Shown: positions 35,401 through 43,530, numbered from the stretch's first letter. The stretch is 64,000 nucleotides of DNA from GCA-2861595 sp035526335 (GCA_035526335.1 DATLCN010000017.1:1-64000); one strand, 5' to 3'. A program made the numbers and translations. The notes: a model not told the origin generated them from the letters alone.

Positions 35401-36068
35401 CGGGCCGCCAGGCCCCGCCAGAGGTACGCCTGCCAGGCGTTGTCGGCAGGCAGCGGACCGCCGGTACCATCGGCGTCGTCGCCGGCGGCCCATGCCCGCA
35501 GCATCTGGGGCCGGTGCACCGAGTAACGGTCGAAGAGGTCGGCGATGTGCCGGACCGTGCTGAACCGGCGGGTCCCCCGGCTGCCTGCGCCGGGGCCGGC
35601 GGGCGCAATGCCGGCGTCACCGGCGTCGGTGGTGGCGGCCATAGGGGCGGCGGCTCCGGCCCCCCCGGACGGCAAGGCCGGCGGTACCGGCTCGATGTCA
35701 CCGAAGTGGGCGGCCAGCGGCGCCAGCCAGGGCTCCGACAGGCAGGCGTCGACGACCTCGAGGAGCGGCCAGACGGCCCGTTCGGGCGCCCAGGGATCCG
35801 CTTCACGGTCGACGCCGGCCGCGCCGGCGACGGCCCGGCCGATCAGGCGCCCGGGAAACGGGAACTCGATGTTGGCGCATACACCGTCGGAGCGGCCGGC
35901 GGTAGCTCCGAGGCAGCCGGAAAGGCGCTGGCTCAGCCACCGCTCCACGCCGCGAGTGGGCACGGCGACGACTTCGGCCGCCATGGGATCGTCCAGCGGT
36001 GCGGTGAGGACGCTCCCGAGCCCCTCGACGAGACGGTCCGCCCGCTCCGCCCGGTGGATGTGCAGCAT
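32472..36068 (-). CDS. recC: exodeoxyribonuclease V gamma subunit RecC
   Basis: 1198 residues from ATG 36068, first gene of the recC-recB-recD-DEAD operon. The start MLHIHRAERADRLVEGLGSVL and the early VVAVPTRGVERWLSQRLSGCLG...CANIEFPFPGRLI are typical of RecC. So are VSLFGLTRLPVSYLHVLRAIAEQRDVHLYLLHPSP and VVCLLGLDDGMFPRR. RecC is an inactivated helicase that in characterised systems scans for Chi. It is slightly longer than the E. coli protein (1122 residues), with Ala/Gly-rich inserts. Confidence 0.95.
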   Translation of the reverse strand: MLHIHRAERADRLVEGLGSVLTAPLDDPMAAEVVAVPTRGVERWLSQRLSGCLGATAGRSDGVCANIEFPFPGRLIGRAVAGAAGVDREADPWAPERAVWPLLEVVDACLSEPWLAPLAAHFGDIEPVPPALPSGGAGAAAPMAATTDAGDAGIAPAGPGAGSRGTRRFSTVRHIADLFDRYSVHRPQMLRAWAAGDDADGTGGPLPADNAWQAYLWRGLAARIGSASPAERLDDACARIREERSLCDLPSRVSLFGLTRLPVSYLHVLRAIAEQRDVHLYLLHPSPALWDRIADQTRGQPAIARRSQDPTIATPRHPLLASWGRDAREMQLVLTAGAGAETSLDNHLPGNQPATTLLHRIQADIRLDRPPPGPPLPGQPDMRIDVDASDRSIQVHACHGRARQVEVARDAILHLLAEDESLEARDVIVMCPDIEAFAPLVHATFGPGKEAGAGDDEGGGNQAGPTGTPALRVRIADRSLRQTNPVLATVSELLVLADARVTASQVLDLAGRDPVRRRFSLDDGDLSRMEEWVVAAGVRWGLDGSHRAPFKLERLDANTWRAGLDRVLLGVAMAEEGQRLLGGVLPLDDVDSGSIDLAGRFAELLDRLRSRLAALQGPQLLDGWSEAVSAAVDELTSTSEEDSWQRLQARRLVDDVILEATAGDVTSRVELTLPEVRALLADRLRGRPTRANFRTGHLTVCTLVPMRSVPHRVVCLLGLDDGMFPRRTARDGDDLILDDPHVGDRDARSEDRQLLLDALLAATDNIVITYTGRDERTNAARPPAVPVGELVDLVERTAAPPARSRVLVHHPLQPFDARNFTVGRLVPDRAWSFDAVSLAGARAAQGERIGPSPFVSGPLPPPAPAVVEVEQVVRFVQHPVKAFLRQRLGIAMSDLSQNLRDGLPVELDALERWGVGDRLLQARLTGAGLDDCVAAEIARGVLPPGALADRLLHDVCPKVERLVAAAGTVATGPPAPAGPTREPTSIEVDLHLPDGRLLAGTVAGVTGDVLRTVTYSRVGPKHRLAAWFRFLALTAAYPHRSYRAATIGRNRYGAGKNFTVTVAGIAPFGGTPEARREMALCHLGDVVDLYERGMCEPLPLYCATSAAHAAAIAAGQSADAAAQAAACSWRSGKFDNEDKDPAHVMVLGGVRSFEEVLEARPQQDEEGEAWARDEPSRFGRYAARLWKGLLSCEELVDR

Positions 36069-36251
36069 TGACCCATGACCTCCCAGCTACCGCCGAACCA
36101 TACAGACGGGTGTGGCCGTCCTCGGGAGGCACTCCGCCGGCGAGGCCTGACCGGGCCCTGGCCGGAACTTCCACGAACGTATATGTGACCCGCGCAACAG
36201 ACTCGCCCCTTGGCATAGTCTGGGCCGACAATCGACCTTTTGGAGGTGTCC

Positions 36252-36428
36252 GTGGGCTGGTTCGGTCGTCTTGGTGGCGCAAAGAAGGATTCAGAGTCGT
36301 CGTCGTCGTCGGCCTCATCGCCGGCGTCGAAGCCTGGGCAGAAGCGGGGAAGGGGCCGCCTCTGCATGTACGGCCACGAGGTTCCGCGGGGCAAGAAGAT
36401 GTGCGAGCACCGCCACTGGGTCGGCTGA
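36252..36428 (+). CDS. small protein with Cys/His-rich C-terminus (58 aa)
   Basis: GTG 36252 has the ribosome site TTTTGGAGG at a 7-base spacing, which favours it over the upstream TTG 36240. After MGWFGRLGGAKKD comes a Ser-rich linker and then GRLCMYGHEVPRGKKMCEHRHWVG, in which C-x3-H...C-x-H-x-H could bind zinc. It is transcribed divergently from recC. I do not recognise the family. The good ribosome site and residue bias make it likely real. Confidence 0.6.
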   Translation: MGWFGRLGGAKKDSESSSSSASSPASKPGQKRGRGRLCMYGHEVPRGKKMCEHRHWVG

Positions 36429-36449
36429 GCCACTCCTCGCCCGAGGCCG

Positions 36450-36596
36450 TCAGCCCCGCAGGGCCTGTTTGATCTCCTCCATGCCCGCGCCACCCTCCTG
36501 AAGACGCGAGACCAGGCTCTTCAACTCGACCTGCAGACGGTCGATCTCCGCCTTCGTCTGTTTCAGCTGGGCCAGTAGCCCCTCGTCGACTGCCAT
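36450..36596 (-). CDS. small coiled-coil protein (48 aa)
   Basis: From ATG 36596: MAVDEGLLAQLKQTKAEIDRLQVELKSLVSRLQEGGAGMEEIKQALRG. Heptad-like Leu/Ile spacing suggests a short coiled coil. The frame is open upstream to the end of the polysaccharide kinase gene, so an in-frame GTG 13 codons earlier is possible. It may be the last gene of that transcript. Function unknown. Confidence 0.45.
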   Translation of the reverse strand: MAVDEGLLAQLKQTKAEIDRLQVELKSLVSRLQEGGAGMEEIKQALRG

Positions 36597-36633
36597 GGCG
36601 TCGACCGTACTCGCACCCTCGAACACGGCGATC

Positions 36634-38472
36634 TCACCCACTCCGGGCCTTGATGTCGTCCGGGACGATGGGCACCGGCTGCACGGCACCGTTGGCGGCC
36701 GGAGTGGCTGGCTTCCGGCTCCGGCGCTTCTTCCGGCGGCCGTCGTCCGACTTGTCGCTGGACTCGTATCGGAAGTCGGAAGACATTTCCACCTTGTTGG
36801 CCACGACCCCGAGTACGTGCGCACCCGTCGTGTGCAGCATCGAAGCAGCTCGCCGTGCAGTTTCCCGTCTGGTCTCTCCTACCGCAGCGACCAGAACCAC
36901 CCCCTCGGCCTTGGCCGCCAGCACGGTTCCGTCGGTCACCGGAAGGATGGCCGATGTGTCGATCACCACGACGTCCGCGAGATCCCGCAGGGCCATCAAA
37001 ACGTCGGCCATCCGGCGGGAGCCGAGAAGCTCCGAGGGATTGGAAGGGACGGAGCCTGACGCCAGGACGAAGAGCTCGGGCACGACAGTCGGCACCAGTG
37101 CAGCTGCAATCGCCTCCGGCGTCACCGTGAAAGGTGTGCGCGAACGGGGGTCTCCGGCCACTGTCCCGTTTGCCTGGTTTTGCGTGGTAGTGCTCTCGGT
37201 CAACAGCCCGCTGAGCCCTGGCGAGTTCTTGCCGTCGGGAAAGAACTTGGACAGGCCGGGCCGGCGGAGATCGGCAGACACGAGATTCGTCCGGTAGCCG
37301 GCCTGGGCGTAGACGACGGCAAGATTGGCGGCTACCAGGGATTTTCCCTCTCCGACGCTCGGGCTCACCACGACGATCACCCGCACCGGCTCGTCGGCAC
37401 CGAAGAAGATGCTCGTGCGCAGTGTTCGGATCGACTCGGCCAGCGGGCCCAGGGGACGCTCGATGGCCGCCAACTCAGAAGGCCTCCGATCCGACTCCTC
37501 GTCGTAGGGAAGCTGGGTGAGGATGGGCATTCCCGTTGCCCGCTCGATCTCCGTCGCCGAACGAAGCCGGTCGTCCAGCCGGTCGCGGACACAGGCCACC
37601 GCCGCTCCCAGCAGGAGGCCTATCAGCCCCCCGAGGGCGGCGTCCCGCTCGGGGTTCGGGAACACCGGTGATTTCGGCGTCTTTGCTTTGGCGATCATCT
37701 CGGCGCCGCCGCGCTTGAGGCTGATGTTGACCAGCAACTCCTGCTGGCGGGCGTACAGGCTCTCGTACTGGACTGCAGCGGCATAACGAGCGGCCACCTG
37801 ATCGGCGGGGGCAGTGACTGACACGGTCGGGTTTGTCGGGACCGGAACCCCCTCTACCGGCGCCGGCGCCGCCGCACCACCGATGGTCTTGTCGATCTCG
37901 GCCAGTCGGGCCTGAAGTTGGTTCAACCGGGGAACGATGTCGTCCACCGCCCGCTGCAATCCTGCAACTGCGGTTCGGCGCCGGTGTTCTATGAAGCCGC
38001 TGGCGACGCTGTTCGCGATATCCCGCGCACGCGTGGGATCGATGTCGAGTGCCGAGATCTCCAGGAGATCGCTGGCTCCCCTTTGTGTGACCGTGACACG
38101 ATCGAGAATGGCCTTCGTCGTCAGGCCGTTGAGCGATTTGGCCGCTTCCCGTGCCACCGCCTCACTACCGGCGATGTCGCGCTGTGCCGCCACGTAGCGA
38201 TCCGGATCGGCGGCGCTGGCGGTACGTGCGTTCTCGGGCCGTAGTTGCTCGGAGGGATCATCGGCCTGTAGCAGGACCTCAGCCGTCGCCCGATACTGCG
38301 GTGAGCGGAAACTCGACCCGATCCCGATGAGCAGCGCGGCCACGACAGCTACCTCGAGGACGAACCATCCGTGTCGCTTCAGGATGCTGAGGTAGTCACG
38401 AAGCTCCAACTCGGAGACCTTCCTGTCTTGGAACTCGAAACCTACGGCGAAGGATCGGCGCTCCAGCGACAT
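36634..38472 (-). CDS. Wzz/Wzc-type polysaccharide co-polymerase with tyrosine-kinase-like ATPase domain
   Basis: 612 residues from ATG 38472 (CGGAGAAC before it). Wzz-type N-terminus with membrane helix at ~36-52, a periplasm-equivalent coiled region (~150-265, including Pro-rich PAPVEGVPVP), second membrane helix ~280-297, then a BY-kinase/MinD-like ATPase: Walker A SPSVGEGKSLVAANL at ~370-384, NLVSADLRRPGLSKFF (Walker A'), DVVVIDTSAILPVTDG (Walker B). These proteins regulate exopolysaccharide chain length. The tail is basic (GRRKKRRSRKP) rather than Tyr-rich, so tail autophosphorylation as in E. coli Wzc looks limited. It is divergent from a paralogue at 38767. Confidence 0.9.
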   Translation of the reverse strand: MSLERRSFAVGFEFQDRKVSELELRDYLSILKRHGWFVLEVAVVAALLIGIGSSFRSPQYRATAEVLLQADDPSEQLRPENARTASAADPDRYVAAQRDIAGSEAVAREAAKSLNGLTTKAILDRVTVTQRGASDLLEISALDIDPTRARDIANSVASGFIEHRRRTAVAGLQRAVDDIVPRLNQLQARLAEIDKTIGGAAAPAPVEGVPVPTNPTVSVTAPADQVAARYAAAVQYESLYARQQELLVNISLKRGGAEMIAKAKTPKSPVFPNPERDAALGGLIGLLLGAAVACVRDRLDDRLRSATEIERATGMPILTQLPYDEESDRRPSELAAIERPLGPLAESIRTLRTSIFFGADEPVRVIVVVSPSVGEGKSLVAANLAVVYAQAGYRTNLVSADLRRPGLSKFFPDGKNSPGLSGLLTESTTTQNQANGTVAGDPRSRTPFTVTPEAIAAALVPTVVPELFVLASGSVPSNPSELLGSRRMADVLMALRDLADVVVIDTSAILPVTDGTVLAAKAEGVVLVAAVGETRRETARRAASMLHTTGAHVLGVVANKVEMSSDFRYESSDKSDDGRRKKRRSRKPATPAANGAVQPVPIVPDDIKARSG

Positions 38473-38511
38473 GTTCTCCGAAGCCGCTCATCACGAGCAC
38501 CCGCCTTGCTG

Positions 38512-38559
38512 CGCCGAATCATCGTGGTACCTTCTTCACGAAGATACCGCAATTCGGCG
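38512..38559. promoter_or_regulatory. nested inverted repeats between the two divergent polysaccharide kinase genes
   Basis: Outer arms CGCCGAAT (38512-38519) and ATTCGGCG (38552-38559) enclose an inner inverted repeat GGTACCTTC (38526-38534) / GAAGATACC (38540-38548) with a TTCAC loop and one mismatch. It lies in the 294-base divergent gap, 40-90 bases upstream of the left gene. It could be a shared operator or, as RNA, a leader structure. The sequence symmetry is certain; function is inferred. Confidence 0.5.
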
Positions 38560-38590
38560 GGTGAGCGCACCGTGCGGCCTTCGGCTGCGC

Positions 38591-38618
38591 TTAGAAGCAG
38601 GAGTATCGTGGCTAAATA
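38591..38618 (+). promoter_or_regulatory. candidate sigma-70 promoter for the rightward kinase gene
   Basis: TTAGAA (38591-38596), 16 bases, TAAATA (38613-38618), in a locally AT-richer patch. It would give a leader of ~140 bases to ATG 38767. An alternative reading is that GTG 38608, preceded by AGCAGGAG, starts a 53-residue longer protein; the poor third-base GC of that stretch argues against it. Confidence 0.35.
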
Positions 38619-38766
38619 TGCACGTCTTGCCTTGGCCAGCCTGTGGCGAAGAGCGATCCTCGGAGGCGAACCGCCGGTTTCCCACAAGCTTCAAGGCCCG
38701 GTGGTCGATACAGATCGCGATGCTGGTGCCAGAGACGGTCCTGGAGCGGAACCGCGCGTCGCCGAG

Positions 38767-40473
38767 ATGAGTCCGGTTCCGACGTATGGGACATCGAGGG
38801 TCAGGACCGGGACCGAAATCCGCATCTACCGCGACATCTTGCGGCGCCATCGCCTCCTGATCGTAGCGGCCCCTGTGATCGCGGCCGCTCTGGCGGCGCT
38901 GGTCACCACCATCATGACGCCGGTCTATACGGCCAGGGCGAAGGTGTTGCTCAGACCGGGGGACCCGGCCGAGGAGCTCTACACGGACCGCTCCGCGGGG
39001 CGTCCCGCGGTTGATTCCGACCGTTACGTCTCCGCCCACCTCGACATCGTCGAAAGCAGGCCGGTGGCCAGGGAAGCGTCGCGTCTGGTGGGTGGATCCG
39101 TCGATCAGCTGCTCCGTAAGGTCTGGGCGACACAGTCCCGCGGGACGGACGTGATAGCGATCGCCGCCCGGGACGCCGACCCGGCGAGGGCGGCCGAGAT
39201 CGCCAACGCCTTCTCCCGCTCCTACATCGAAAACCGCCGGACTGCGGCAGTCGCCGGCCTGGAGCGTGCGTCGGAGCAGATCGACGTGCGCCTTGGCGAG
39301 CTCGAGAAGCTCATGACCGCAACGGCTGCGCCGCCTGCCGGCGAACCTCCGGCTCCCGCCGTCCAGGCCACCTCGGATGAGTACAAGAGCCTGTCGGCCC
39401 GCCGCCAGGAGCTTCTGGTCACCAAGAGCCTCAAGCGGGGTGAAGCCGAGTTGATCGCCGAGGCCGAGGTGCCGCTCTCCCCATCGAGCCCCGATCCTCT
39501 CAGGGACAGTGCCCTCAGCGGGCTTGCCGGTCTGCTGGCCGGCTTGGGTTACGCGGTCGTGCGTGAGCAACTCGACGACCGGCTCCATTCGCGGGAGCAG
39601 GCCGAAGAAGCAGCGCAGCTTCCGGTACTGGCTGAAGTGCCGCTGGACACCGAGAGCAAGCGTGGTGACATCGCCGCCCACGACCGCCCCGATTGCGGGG
39701 TGGCCGAGGCCGCTCGCGGCTTGAGGACGGGATTGACCTTCGTAGGTGTCGATGCGCCCTTGCGACGCATCGCGGTGACCTCCTCGGGGATAAGCGAAGG
39801 CAAGTCGTTCCTGGCGGTGAACCTCGCAGTCGTCTACGCCCAGGCCGGTTACAGGACACTTCTCGTCTCGGGAGACCTGCGGCGGCCGTACCTGGACTCG
39901 CTCTTTCCCGAGGCGGCCCACGGCCCAGGTCTCTCAGAGGCTGTGGCCGGTTACGCACAGGAGGCGTCCTCCTCGAACGGAAAGGCGCTGGCGCCAGACG
40001 ATCGGGCCGCGGCCCTGGGTATACGTCCGACCCGGGTGGAAGGCCTCTTCTTCCTCCCGGCCGGCCGGCTTCCCCCCAACCCCGCTGAACTACTCGGATC
40101 GAAGCGCGCCGCTCAGCTCTTCGAGGCGCTTTCCCTCTTCGCTGACGTGGTCGTGGTCGATACTCCACCCGTTCTCGTGACCGACGCCGCGGTGATGGCT
40201 TCTAACATGGACGGTGTCCTGCTCCTGGCGGTCCCCGGACAGACGAAGCGAGACGCCCTGGCGCTTGCCACCAACACCATCTCCAGCAGCCGCGCCCGGC
40301 TGCTGGGAGTCGTGCTCAACAAGGTCAAGGGGCAGCAGACTCCCTATTACGGCTCCCCACAGACGGCGGCCCACGCCCCTGTCGCCTCTGGTTCACGGCG
40401 ATCCAGGCGGCGAGCCGCACGACGAGGGGCGGATGCACCAGCGCCGGGGGATGTCAGGGTTGGCTCTCGCTGA
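38767..40473 (+). CDS. Wzz/CapB-type polysaccharide co-polymerase/tyrosine-kinase-like protein (paralogue)
   Basis: 568 residues from ATG 38767; GTG 38608 with a fair ribosome site is an alternative start. Same layout as the leftward paralogue: membrane helix ~30-50 (LLIVAAPVIAAALAALVTTI), coiled region with REL-type helices, second helix, then an ATPase with Walker A TSSGISEGKSFLAVNLA, LLVSGDLRRPYLDSLFP and DVVVVDTPPVLVTDAAVM. The Walker A has Ser for the first Gly of the usual GEGKS. The C-terminus is Arg/Ala-rich with only one Tyr pair (TPYYGS). It overlaps the polymerase gene by 41 bases. Confidence 0.9.
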   Translation: MSPVPTYGTSRVRTGTEIRIYRDILRRHRLLIVAAPVIAAALAALVTTIMTPVYTARAKVLLRPGDPAEELYTDRSAGRPAVDSDRYVSAHLDIVESRPVAREASRLVGGSVDQLLRKVWATQSRGTDVIAIAARDADPARAAEIANAFSRSYIENRRTAAVAGLERASEQIDVRLGELEKLMTATAAPPAGEPPAPAVQATSDEYKSLSARRQELLVTKSLKRGEAELIAEAEVPLSPSSPDPLRDSALSGLAGLLAGLGYAVVREQLDDRLHSREQAEEAAQLPVLAEVPLDTESKRGDIAAHDRPDCGVAEAARGLRTGLTFVGVDAPLRRIAVTSSGISEGKSFLAVNLAVVYAQAGYRTLLVSGDLRRPYLDSLFPEAAHGPGLSEAVAGYAQEASSSNGKALAPDDRAAALGIRPTRVEGLFFLPAGRLPPNPAELLGSKRAAQLFEALSLFADVVVVDTPPVLVTDAAVMASNMDGVLLLAVPGQTKRDALALATNTISSSRARLLGVVLNKVKGQQTPYYGSPQTAAHAPVASGSRRSRRRAARRGADAPAPGDVRVGSR

Positions 40474-41863
40474 GGTCCGGCCGGCGGTCCGGGAGTTGGC
40501 GGTGGCGGTGGCGGTCGGCTCCGCCGGCGCCGGCTTCGTGATCCTCTACCGGCAGTTGTCCGTGGTGGCTGTTCTGGCCCTGGTGGCTGTACCGGTAATT
40601 GCGCTGACCGGAGTCGCGCTCGCTGCAAGCTCGGGTCGTCTGGCCGTCGCCGCTTGGGCAGTCGCGGCCTTCACGGTGCCTTTGAATGGAGTCCGCGTCT
40701 CGATCCTGACCCTGAGCGACGTCCTTCTCATTGTCGCCGTCGCTGTCACCCTGCCCTCGTTGGCAGCAGACTCCCGAACCCGTACCGCCGGTGTCAGTCG
40801 GGGAGTCTTCGCCGGACTCGGCGCCATCGCCTTTGGTGGCGTCATCGGCACCCTGTTCGCCGCCGATGCGGGCGCAAGCCTGCTCACCATGAGCAAGTTC
40901 GTTCTCGCCTCGGCGGGGTCGGTCCTTGCCGTGATGCTCTGGGCTCCCAGCCAGGAGAGGATCCGCTGGTTCTGCCACCTGTGGCTGCTCGGCGCAGTGT
41001 TCAACGCCGTCTGGGCCATCTTCATCGGCCGAACCCCCGGGGCCAGGCCGGCGGGGCTGTCGACGCACCCCAATCACCTGGCCATGGTGTGCGTGCTCGG
41101 AGTGGGTCTGGCCCTGGGCCTTGCTCTCACCGGTCGACGGCCGCTTCGCGGCCTTGCGCTGGCCGCTCTCCTGCCGCTGTCGGTGGCCCTGGTGCTGTCC
41201 GGCTCACGCGCCGCCGTGGTGGGCTGCGCCGTCGTAGTGCCGTCAGTTGCCGTGCTGGCCCGCCGTGTTCAGCTGGCCATCCGGGCCTTGTTCGCAGTGG
41301 GCGTGTTCGCCCTCGCCGTGCTGGCCGGCTTCATCCGTCTTCCTGAGGAAACAGGGCTGCGCCGGATCATCGGCGATCCGACCACGATCGCGAGTGACGC
41401 TGAACGGGCCGAGCACCTGTCCCAGAGTCTGGACCGATTGAACGATCATCCTCTGACCGGCGAGGGCTTCCAGTTCGCCCAGGAGGCGCACAACATCTAC
41501 CTGCAGGTGGCCGTCGCCGCCGGACCTTTGGGAGTGTTGGGTCTGTTCCTCATCGCCGGCGCGATGCTGCGCGCCAGCCGAGGAGGCCTTCATGCCCGTG
41601 CTGGTCCGGTGTCAGGCGATCAGGCGCTGCTCGCCGGCCTCGGCGGCGGCTACGCGGGATACCTCGTGGCCGGCGCGTTCCAGAACGTCCTGTGGGACCG
41701 CTATCTCTGGTTCTACGTCGCCGCCGCGGTCGTCCTGGCCCAGACAGCGGCAACAGAGACTCACGAAGCGGGCCTTGCTCCTCAGAACGCGGAGGTGGAC
41801 GGCCACCTCTTAGTGGGCCGTGTTCATCGGGCCTCGTCCGGGTCGGAACGATCTGGTCTCTGA
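40433..41863 (+). CDS. O-antigen ligase/polymerase-like membrane protein
   Basis: 476 residues from ATG 40433 (GAGGGGCGG before it; ATG 40451 possible). About ten to twelve membrane helices. The large loop and C-terminal half carry WzyC-family features: LSTHPNHLAMVCVLGVGLALGL, LVLSGSRAAVVG, and LNDHPLTGEGFQFAQEAHNIYLQVAVAAGPLGVLGLFLI, with the conserved H-N-x-Y-L. Probably polymerises or ligates the repeat units of the exopolysaccharide under control of the two Wzz-type proteins. The 3' end overlaps the convergent flippase gene by 40 bases. Confidence 0.88.
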   Translation: MHQRRGMSGLALAEVRPAVRELAVAVAVGSAGAGFVILYRQLSVVAVLALVAVPVIALTGVALAASSGRLAVAAWAVAAFTVPLNGVRVSILTLSDVLLIVAVAVTLPSLAADSRTRTAGVSRGVFAGLGAIAFGGVIGTLFAADAGASLLTMSKFVLASAGSVLAVMLWAPSQERIRWFCHLWLLGAVFNAVWAIFIGRTPGARPAGLSTHPNHLAMVCVLGVGLALGLALTGRRPLRGLALAALLPLSVALVLSGSRAAVVGCAVVVPSVAVLARRVQLAIRALFAVGVFALAVLAGFIRLPEETGLRRIIGDPTTIASDAERAEHLSQSLDRLNDHPLTGEGFQFAQEAHNIYLQVAVAAGPLGVLGLFLIAGAMLRASRGGLHARAGPVSGDQALLAGLGGGYAGYLVAGAFQNVLWDRYLWFYVAAAVVLAQTAATETHEAGLAPQNAEVDGHLLVGRVHRASSGSERSGL

Positions 41864-43134
41864 GCGGCCGGAGGGGAATTGAGCTCTTGCTCGAACTGGC
41901 GCCACCAGATCACGGCGCCAACCCACGTCGCCAACGCCAGCCCTACGGCAAAGGCCTTCGGGCCCTTGGCCGCGGCCGCGAGCGGAGCGGCCAGGACGAC
42001 GGGCAGACCGTACAGCCGCGCCCTCAGGCTGGCCTGAGCCGCCGCCAGTGATCGAAGTCCGGCGATGGCGCCCGCCGCCGCGCCGCCGCCGAGCACCGCC
42101 AGGCCCACCGGCACCAGCAGCTCACGGGAGGGCCCCCAGTTGTCCCCGAAGAAATGGTGGCCCGCAGACACGGGCAGGGCGAGGCCCAGGAAGAGCCAGC
42201 AGGCACCGGCGACCATGAGCGCGCCGGAGGCCAGCGCCATCAGCCGTCGAAGCTGCCGTGGTTCGGTCCGCAGCCGGCTTCCCTCGGCCGCCAGGGCCAG
42301 GTAGATCCCGCCAAACAGTACGTTGATCGGCCCGAAGAAGACCTGGGCCCCCCGCACCGCGCCCAGCGCGGTCAACCCGGCAATGGCTCCGAGGCCCAGC
42401 AACGTCGCCTGGCCCGCACCAGTGGCGGCGACGAACTCCGTGGTGTAGCGCCCACCGAGATGCCAGTGCTCCGTGACCCACCTGCGGGCCGAGAACACAG
42501 CCGGCATCATGGTTGCCTGCCGGCAACCGGCCACGGCAGCCACGGTCCCCGCACCTCCCCACCACAACACGATGACAACCAGGCCCAGGTGCCCTCCGAC
42601 TGCGAGCACCACCAACGTCGCCGCCTGCACGACGCACCAGATGGCATCATTGGCCACGGCTGCTTCAGGGCGGCCGGCAGCCACGAAGCAGTACCGCCAG
42701 GAATCCTGCAGCAAAAGGCCCGGCAGCACCAACGCCAGCGCCGCCAGCGCCCGACCGCCCGCGCCGCCGAGGGCTGCTCCCATGACGGCTACGCCGGCGG
42801 CGAAAACCACCCCGATCCCGACCGCGGCGCCCGTAGCCGCCCGTATCAGCGGAGCGATCGTCGCCGGCCTGAGGTTGCTGTACAGACTCACCAGCGGCTC
42901 GGTCACCAGCGCCCGGCAACCTCCGAGGACCAGTAGATAGACGGCGAAGGCGAGCCCGAAAGCCCCGAACGCCTGACGATCGAGCACCCGGGCGGCGACG
43001 ACGGCGGTGCCGATGTTGGTGGCGCTGGACAACGCCTGGTCGCCGACGGCCCACGACACCCGGCCCCACACCCCGCCGGCACGCCGGGCGGGGTTCGGCT
43101 CAACGCCGGCGGCGGAGACGTTCACCGGCTTCAT
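41824..43134 (-). CDS. MATE/Wzx-like polysaccharide flippase
   Basis: 436 residues from ATG 43134. Twelve or so membrane helices; the N-terminal SWAVGDQALSSATNIGTAVVAARVLDRQAFGAFGLAFAVYLLV is typical of the polysaccharide-transporter branch of the MATE/MOP superfamily (first helix plus amphipathic loop). It would move lipid-linked repeat units across the membrane. Its 3' end runs 40 bases into the convergent polymerase gene, so the two coding ends share DNA. Confidence 0.85.
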   Translation of the reverse strand: MKPVNVSAAGVEPNPARRAGGVWGRVSWAVGDQALSSATNIGTAVVAARVLDRQAFGAFGLAFAVYLLVLGGCRALVTEPLVSLYSNLRPATIAPLIRAATGAAVGIGVVFAAGVAVMGAALGGAGGRALAALALVLPGLLLQDSWRYCFVAAGRPEAAVANDAIWCVVQAATLVVLAVGGHLGLVVIVLWWGGAGTVAAVAGCRQATMMPAVFSARRWVTEHWHLGGRYTTEFVAATGAGQATLLGLGAIAGLTALGAVRGAQVFFGPINVLFGGIYLALAAEGSRLRTEPRQLRRLMALASGALMVAGACWLFLGLALPVSAGHHFFGDNWGPSRELLVPVGLAVLGGGAAAGAIAGLRSLAAAQASLRARLYGLPVVLAAPLAAAAKGPKAFAVGLALATWVGAVIWWRQFEQELNSPPAAQRPDRSDPDEAR

Positions 43135-43317
43135 CGATATCGCCCACCCGCGTTTCCTCCGGCGCAGGACCCTATTCGGGACTGGCGTCAGTACCCGGCG
43201 CCGGTCACCATCAATCGGCCATCTCTGCTCTTTCGCATGGAAGACTCCCCCATTGTCCGGCGCGGGGCTATCGTCCCGAATTACTACTGCAGGACCGACA
43301 TGTACGCGTCGCCCGCG

Positions 43318-43530
43318 CTACGGGGAGGCGCACTTCTTTCCGGCGCCCTGCGGCGGCCCGAGGCCTCGCTCAGGCTGGGGATCACAACGCTCGCCGGGCG
43401 GCGTACCCGCTCGCTGGGATGCCACCGCCGGCTGGTGATCCGGAGTGTCGCCGCTACCGGGTGACGGCACGAGCGAAACCATGACTGCAACGAGAAGCCC
43501 CAACAACAGCATGATGCGACGCCGGTTCAT
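43318..43530 (-). CDS. tiny secreted/anchored protein coupled to DUF4012 gene (70 aa)
   Basis: ATG 43530 overlaps the DUF4012 stop by ATGA, which supports translation. Signal sequence MNRRRIMLLLGLLVAVMVSLVPSPG, then a hydrophilic Pro/Gly-rich stretch (GDTPDHQPAVASQRAGTPPGERCDPQPERGLGPPQGAGKKCASP) with two cysteines. No family is recognised. It may be a small extracellular partner of the DUF4012 protein. Between it and the flippase start lie 183 bases in which I see nothing definite. Confidence 0.6.
   Translation of the reverse strand: MNRRRIMLLLGLLVAVMVSLVPSPGSGDTPDHQPAVASQRAGTPPGERCDPQPERGLGPPQGAGKKCASP

Noticed and set aside
36174..36189. Possible LexA/SOS box upstream of recC (ACGAAC then GTAT)
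   Set aside because: Only the left half matches the actinobacterial TCGAAC-N4-GTTCGA consensus; the right half has several mismatches.
38608..38766. N-terminal extension of the rightward kinase from GTG 38608
   Set aside because: The ribosome site is good, but third-base GC is low across the stretch and promoter-like hexamers overlap it; kept only as an alternative.
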